In this document: positions 59,538 to 64,000 of the stretch, one piece after another
Numbering within the stretch: the first letter of the stretch is position 1
How the letters are laid out: each line of letters begins with the position of its first letter
Assembly (NCBI GenBank): GCA_017934545.1
Contig: JAGBJI010000002.1
Location: 186,001 to 250,000 of the forward strand
Length of the DNA stretch: 64,000 bases
Direction of reading: 5' to 3'
Source: Bacteroidales bacterium
GTDB lineage: Bacteria; Bacteroidota; Bacteroidia; Bacteroidales; P3
The notes under the pieces: model-generated
Told to the model about the DNA's origin: nothing
What the model saw: the letters and a program-made list of their open reading frames with translations, nothing else
Database searches by the model: none
Position numbers and translations under genes: made by a program

Positions 59538-60635
59538 ATGAATTCCGACAAGAAAATACTGAACATTATAGACCTTTATATTATAAGAAAGATTCTTACA
59601 ACATTCTTCATTGCAATAATGTTGATAAGTTTTATTATCATTATTATTGATTTGAGTTTTAAGTTGGACGATTACATTGACCACCATGCTCCTGTAAAAG
59701 CAATCGTTTTCAATTATTATTTGAATACAATACCGCATTATTTTGATTTGTACGGATATTTATTCTTCTTTATATCGGTTGTTTTTGTTACATCCAATCT
59801 TACGGCCAAGAGTGAAACGGTTGCCATATTGTGCGGCGGCATTTCGTTCGGAAGATTCTTACGTCCTTTTATTATAAGTTCTGTTTTTATAGGACTGCTC
59901 AGTCTTATTATCTCCAATTTTCTTATTCCTCATGTGAATATATCCTTGTATGAATTTGACCAAAAGTATTACCGCAATAAATACGTCAACTCTTTTGTGG
60001 ATATTCACATCCAATCAACCGATTCAACACAGGTTTACGTCCATCATTTTGACAACAAAACCAACACCGGATTTCTTTTTACTAAAGAAACTTTTGCAAA
60101 CAACAGGATAAAAGAGAAAGTCTACGCCGATATAATTAATTATGATACGGCAAAGAGAGAATGGATTATGACCAATTACTCCGTAAGACACATTAACGGC
60201 AAAAATGAAAACCTTACTTTCGGAATTTCTTCCAAGATAGACATAAACGGATTGGAACCTAACGACTTTAACAAGATTTTGAAAGCCGACCAATTGAACT
60301 TCAATCAGCTTAACCGTGCCATAGACAGAGAAAGAATGAAAGGGTCGTCGGCAGTGAGAGATTTACTTATAATAAAATACCAACGGTTGCTTACTCCGAT
60401 TGCTTACATCATACTTACACTGATAGGCGTTTCGCTTTCATGCAAAAAAACACGCGGAGGAACGGGACTGAATATCGCTGCGGGAATCGCACTTGCCTTT
60501 TCGCTGATACTGCTTATGAAAATATTCAATGTTTTTGCCACAAACGGCTCATTGCCTCCGTTTTTGGCACCGCTGATACCTCTTTTGATTTTTACTTTTA
60601 CTGCAATATATTTAACCAAGATAGCACCTAAATAA
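59538..60635 (+). CDS. LptF/LptG family lipopolysaccharide export permease
   Basis: 365 residues from the ATG at 59538, 8 nt after tgt. A longer frame from 59487 overlaps tgt and is unlikely. Three membrane helices near the N-terminus (IIDLYIIRKILTTFFIAIMLISFIIIIIDL split over 10-40, then 60-80 and 95-120) are followed by a periplasmic jelly-roll domain of ~170 residues and three C-terminal helices. LDLYIIRKIL-like start and KYQRLLTPIAYIILTLIGVSL are family hallmarks. It moves lipopolysaccharide from the inner membrane to the Lpt bridge together with LptB and LptC. Confidence 0.9.
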   Translation: MNSDKKILNIIDLYIIRKILTTFFIAIMLISFIIIIIDLSFKLDDYIDHHAPVKAIVFNYYLNTIPHYFDLYGYLFFFISVVFVTSNLTAKSETVAILCGGISFGRFLRPFIISSVFIGLLSLIISNFLIPHVNISLYEFDQKYYRNKYVNSFVDIHIQSTDSTQVYVHHFDNKTNTGFLFTKETFANNRIKEKVYADIINYDTAKREWIMTNYSVRHINGKNENLTFGISSKIDINGLEPNDFNKILKADQLNFNQLNRAIDRERMKGSSAVRDLLIIKYQRLLTPIAYIILTLIGVSLSCKKTRGGTGLNIAAGIALAFSLILLMKIFNVFATNGSLPPFLAPLIPLLIFTFTAIYLTKIAPK

Positions 60636-60647
60636 AATAATATCAAT

Positions 60648-62159
60648 ATGCCGTTCAACAGTTTAATAAATAAAATAATGTTAAGGCGTATTCCGCAGAT
60701 AGAAGCCTTTATGAAAGACCCTGCGGGAGTGCAAAACAAAGTTTTCACTGAACTTATAAACAATGCCAAAAACACGGTGTGGGGCAATTTTTATGATTTT
60801 AAAAGCATTAAAACCCAACAAACTTTTGCTCAACGTGTACCTGTCAATACTTACGATGACTTGTTGCCTTTTTTTGAACGGATTTTAAAAGGCGAACAAA
60901 ATGTTTTGTGGAATACGGATATCAAATGGTTCTCCAAATCCAGCGGAACCACTTCAACGAGAAGTAAGTTTATACCTGTCAGTAAAGAATCGCTGGAAGA
61001 ATGTCATTACAAGGGTGGGAAAGATATGCTGGCTATATACTGCAACAATCACCCCGACAGCAATATATTCAACGGTTCTTCGCTTGCATTGGGAGGTTCA
61101 AGGCAGGAAAACGCAGTGGGCAGCGATATGTTCTTGGGTGACGTGTCTGCAATCTTGATAGACAATCTTCCGTTCTGGGCTGAATGGTACAGAGTGCCGA
61201 AAAAAGAGATTGCTCTTATGCCCGAGTGGGAGGAAAAGCTGCAAAAAATGATTCAGAGCGTAAGCAACGAAAACGTTTCTTCGCTTTCGGGCGTTCCGTC
61301 GTGGATGATGGTGTTGTTGAAAGGCATAATACAATATACAGGTAAGCAAATACAGCAAGTGTGGCCTAATTTGGAAGTGTATTTTCACGGAGGCGTTAGT
61401 TTCAAACCATACAGTAAGCAATATTCGGAGATATTGCCCGAAAGTATGAACTACATGGAAACGTACAATGCAAGCGAAGGATTTTTCGGATTGCAGGACC
61501 GCACGGATTCATCGTCCATGTTGCTGCTTTTGGACTACGGAATATATTATGAATTCATACCGTTTGAGGATTTGGAAAAACAAAATCCGAAAACTCTTCC
61601 GCTTGAAGACGTGGAGCTGAACAAGAACTACGCCATGCTTATCTCAACCAACGGCGGTCTTTGGCGGTATATGATAGGCGATACGGTGATGTTTACCGAA
61701 AAATATCCGTACAGGTTTAAGATAACGGGAAGAACGAAAAACTATATCAATATCTGCGGGGAAGAACTTATAGTAAACAATACCGACAAGGCGATAAACA
61801 TTGCCGCAAGGGCTACAAACGCATTGGTCAAAGACTATACGGGCGCTCCTTTGTTTGATAAACAAAACAACACGGCAAGACATCAATGGATTGTGGAGTT
61901 CAGTCAACAACCAGACAGTTTGGAAAAATTCACCGAAATCTTTGACGTATCGCTGCGTAATGTCAATTCGGATTACGATGCCAAGCGTTACAAAAACCTG
62001 GTTCTGCAAGTGCCTGAAGTAATATCCGCACCCGAAGACACCTTTTATAAATGGCTGAAACAAAAAGGCAAATTGGGCGGACAGCACAAGGTGCCGCGTT
62101 TAGCCAATGACAGAATTTTTATAGACCAATTGCTTGCAATAATAAATCAAAACCAATAA
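60648..62159 (+). CDS. GH3 auxin-responsive-promoter family protein (acyl-adenylate/amido synthetase fold)
   Basis: 503 residues. WFSKSSGTTSTRSKFIPVS is the P-loop-like ATP site of the adenylate-forming superfamily. YNASEGFFGLQ (A5-like) and RYMIGDTVMFTEKYPYRFKITGRTKNYINICGEEL (A7/A8-like, hinge) follow in order, as in GH3 proteins. Plant GH3 enzymes conjugate amino acids to hormones; bacterial substrates are unknown. It lies 12 nt after the LptF/G-type gene and 14 nt before sufE. Confidence 0.88.
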   Translation: MPFNSLINKIMLRRIPQIEAFMKDPAGVQNKVFTELINNAKNTVWGNFYDFKSIKTQQTFAQRVPVNTYDDLLPFFERILKGEQNVLWNTDIKWFSKSSGTTSTRSKFIPVSKESLEECHYKGGKDMLAIYCNNHPDSNIFNGSSLALGGSRQENAVGSDMFLGDVSAILIDNLPFWAEWYRVPKKEIALMPEWEEKLQKMIQSVSNENVSSLSGVPSWMMVLLKGIIQYTGKQIQQVWPNLEVYFHGGVSFKPYSKQYSEILPESMNYMETYNASEGFFGLQDRTDSSSMLLLLDYGIYYEFIPFEDLEKQNPKTLPLEDVELNKNYAMLISTNGGLWRYMIGDTVMFTEKYPYRFKITGRTKNYINICGEELIVNNTDKAINIAARATNALVKDYTGAPLFDKQNNTARHQWIVEFSQQPDSLEKFTEIFDVSLRNVNSDYDAKRYKNLVLQVPEVISAPEDTFYKWLKQKGKLGGQHKVPRLANDRIFIDQLLAIINQNQ

Positions 62160-62173
62160 ACAAAAACATCATC

Positions 62174-62608
62174 ATGTCAATACAAGAGATTGAAAAAGAG
62201 ATTGAACAGGAGTTTGCCATGTTTGACGATTGGATGGACAAATACAATTATCTTATAGAAACTGGTGACCAATGTCCTGTGATAGACGAAAAGGATAAAA
62301 ACGAAAAAAATCTCATCAAAGGCTGCCAATCAAAAGTGTGGGTCAGTGCAGAAATGAACGGGGACAGAATGCAGATAAAAGCCGATTCGGATGCGGTTAT
62401 AACCAAAGGTATAATCACATTGCTTTTGCGTGTGTTCAACAACCAAAAACCCGAAGATATAGTCAATGCAGACTTGCATTTCATAGACACAATAGGGCTT
62501 ACGCAACATCTTTCGCCTACCCGCAGCAACGGATTGTTGGCAATGATAAAACAGATAAAGCTTTACGCCATGGCTTTTACCATCGGACAAAAACAAACGG
62601 ATAATTAA
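62174..62608 (+). CDS. sufE: SufE family sulfur acceptor protein
   Basis: 144 residues. The N-terminal IEKEIEQEFAMFDDWMDKYNYLIETG and the active-site Cys in LIKGCQSKVWV (near residue 51) are diagnostic, as is the late IGLTQHLSPTRSNGLLAMI. SufE accepts persulfide from SufS and stimulates its desulfurase activity for Fe-S cluster assembly. Standing next to sufT, but the SufBCD and SufS genes are not in view. Confidence 0.94.
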   Translation: MSIQEIEKEIEQEFAMFDDWMDKYNYLIETGDQCPVIDEKDKNEKNLIKGCQSKVWVSAEMNGDRMQIKADSDAVITKGIITLLLRVFNNQKPEDIVNADLHFIDTIGLTQHLSPTRSNGLLAMIKQIKLYAMAFTIGQKQTDN

Positions 62609-62644
62609 CAGACGCTTTTTTCTTTTTTTAATACAAATACTTCT

Positions 62645-62959
62645 ATGGACGAGAAAGAAATATTGAAAGACCGCATAATCCAAACGCTGCGTACCATCTA
62701 CGACCCCGAGATTCCGGTAAACATTTGGGACATGGGATTGATATACAAATTGGATATAGACGACGATATGTTCGTTTTGATAGAGATGACTCTCACCGCA
62801 CCCAACTGTCCTGTTGCCGAAAGCTTGCCGGCGGACGTTGAAAATGCGGTAAAGAATACGGACGGAGTTAAAAACGTGCAGGTTCAACTTACTTTTGAGC
62901 CGCCTTGGGACATACGTATGTTGTCCGACGAAGCCAAAGTGGAACTGAACCTTATATAA
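62645..62959 (+). CDS. sufT: SufT/MIP18 family (DUF59) Fe-S assembly protein
   Basis: 104 residues. IIQTLRTIYDPEIPVNIWDMGLIYKLDI with the DPE motif, and MTLTAPNCPVAESLPADV with the conserved Cys, define the MIP18/DUF59 family. VQLTFEPPWDIRMLSDEAKVEL is the conserved end. The family helps to mature Fe-S proteins. Together with the adjacent sufE it suggests a small Fe-S maintenance operon. Confidence 0.92.
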   Translation: MDEKEILKDRIIQTLRTIYDPEIPVNIWDMGLIYKLDIDDDMFVLIEMTLTAPNCPVAESLPADVENAVKNTDGVKNVQVQLTFEPPWDIRMLSDEAKVELNLI

Positions 62960-62965
62960 AATCAC

Positions 62966-64000
62966 ATGGAGCAGGACAGAAGCATAGTAAAAAAACTTTT
63001 GAAAAACCCTTTGGCGGTAGTTTCCATAGCAGTAATCATTGTCTTTACACTTATTGCACTGTTGGGTTATACCATTACGCCCGACAAAACTCCCTATGCC
63101 AACGAACAACATTTGGAATTGGCGGTTAAAAAGCCGGGTTTCAAAGTCAAAATGCTGATAATACACGACAAAGAGGAAAAACATTACTCTTTCTTTCACA
63201 ATATGTTGTTCGGAACTCCGCAACAGACGACAAACATTCCTATAAGCAATTACGCATTGAGCAGTGATAAGAAAACTCTTTACTATACTCCTTTTAGTCA
63301 AGCAACCGATAACAATGACATATCCGAAAGACAAACCCTTGACACCAAGATTAAATACGAGATAAAACAGAAAACATATCCTTTGGGTACGGACAGATAC
63401 GGCCGTTGTTTGCTTTCGCAGATGATGATAGGCACGCGTGTGTCGTTGAGCGTTGGTTTTATTGCAGTTGTTATTGCTTTGGTTATAGGAATAACGCTCG
63501 GTGCGGTGGCAGGATATTATCAGGGCTGGGCGGATAAGGTGATTATGTGGATAATCAACGTGGTTTGGTCGGTGCCTACCATCTTGCTGGTCATAGCCGT
63601 TACTTTTGCTTTGGGCAAAGGTTTTTGGCAGGTGTTCGTTGCAGTAGGCCTGACAATGTGGGTGGACATTGCCAGAATGGTACGCGGACAGGTGATGTCA
63701 ATAAAAGAAAAAGAATTCATACTTGCAGGAAAAGCTTTGGGCTTTTCAGATTTCAGAATCATTTTCCGCCACATACTGCCAAACGTTGTAAACGCCGTAA
63801 CGGTAATCGTTGCAAGCAATTTCGCCACGGCCATATTGCAAGAGGCGGGATTGAGTTTTTTAGGCATAGGCGTTCAGCCTCCGATGCCCTCATGGGGTAC
63901 TATGATTAAAGAAAACTACGGATATATAATCCTTGATGCAGCCTATATGGCGGTAATACCCGGAATAGCCATAATGCTTTTGGTGCTTGCCTTCTTCCTT
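62966..64000 (+). CDS. OppC/DppC-type ABC transporter permease, 3'-truncated by the window edge
   Basis: 345 residues are visible from the ATG at 62966, 6 nt after sufT. The first helix is at ~20-40. It is followed by a large periplasmic insert (~45-145), longer than in E. coli DppC. The permease domain starts at PLGTDRYGRCLLSQMMIGTRVSLSVG, the OppC signature, then helices and the cytoplasmic coupling loop AGKALGFSDFRIIFRHILPN (EAA motif). LQEAGLSFLGIGVQPPMPSWGTM is the family's conserved end region. It should pair with an OppB-type permease and an ATPase such as the one at 20.1 kb. Confidence 0.92.
   Translation, partial: MEQDRSIVKKLLKNPLAVVSIAVIIVFTLIALLGYTITPDKTPYANEQHLELAVKKPGFKVKMLIIHDKEEKHYSFFHNMLFGTPQQTTNIPISNYALSSDKKTLYYTPFSQATDNNDISERQTLDTKIKYEIKQKTYPLGTDRYGRCLLSQMMIGTRVSLSVGFIAVVIALVIGITLGAVAGYYQGWADKVIMWIINVVWSVPTILLVIAVTFALGKGFWQVFVAVGLTMWVDIARMVRGQVMSIKEKEFILAGKALGFSDFRIIFRHILPNVVNAVTVIVASNFATAILQEAGLSFLGIGVQPPMPSWGTMIKENYGYIILDAAYMAVIPGIAIMLLVLAFFL

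Noticed and set aside
62330-63334. 334-residue minus-strand ORF over sufE, sufT and the permease start
   Set aside because: Opposite strand of three well-recognised genes; composition (many Tyr, Phe, His, Arg) is typical for an antisense frame.

Overview
The window looks like a chromosome segment of a low-GC Bacteroidota, most probably order Bacteroidales. Three things point there. Promoters carry the Bacteroidetes -7 element TAnnTTTG, often with a TTG/TTTG about 20 bp upstream, and genes lack Shine-Dalgarno leaders. The gene content is typical of the group: DUF4290 next to murA, an arginase-fold protein, a kamA-kamB-kamC lysine fermentation block, CPBP protease, PorT-like barrels and GH3 proteins. 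The MurA active site has Asp instead of Cys. I cannot name a genus.

Layout. 1-5 kb: end of ribBA, zapB-like gene, zapA, a structured RNA that fits 6S RNA, rny, and a GT-C glycosyltransferase. 5-20 kb: mostly minus-strand housekeeping genes (CPA2 antiporter; queD/AI-2E family/mutS2 operon; clpB lacking its N-domain; comB/SSS symporter) with a plus-strand nitroreductase/flavoprotein pair. 20-22 kb: a fused double ABC ATPase and tRNA-Gln. 22.3-29.0 kb: a 6.7-kb integrative element inserted into the 3' end of tRNA-Asp. 29-39 kb: CPBP protease, UvrD/PcrA, DUF4290, MurA, arginase-like pseudoenzyme, sigma-54 type regulator, and two barrel proteins. 39-49 kb: methyltransferase, kamABC, xseAB, pyrG, fba, dapA. 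49-64 kb: histidine kinase, HemW, Sel1 protein, YfhO, GNAT, ECF sigma factor, GT2, Tgt, LptF/G permease, GH3, SufE, SufT and a truncated OppC-type permease.

The mobile element carries an 18-bp att repeat, duplicated integrase arm-type sites, a tyrosine integrase, HigBA, an excisionase-like HTH protein, a filamentous-phage gene II/X type replication initiator, and several small unknown genes. I find no relaxase, no Zot/pI ATPase and no coat genes. The rep gene lies between two identical 47-bp direct repeats that resemble a filamentous-phage nick site plus hairpin, so a 986-bp rep-only circle is conceivable. A strong promoter starts a 170-nt folded leader with a pseudoknot in front of the last gene, and a second promoter and terminator near the right end look like a small RNA gene.

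The second unusual signal is chromosomal. At least eleven intergenic regions hold arrays of short palindromic words spaced 21-22 bp apart (two helical turns). Three arrays use CATATG words at exactly 22-bp steps. Six are long dyads with GCC words on the left and GGC words on the right, at 21-bp steps around an A/T core. Two others use TTTTC(A/T)GAAAA-related or CGTCTGAA words. None lies inside the mobile element. Their function is unknown to me.
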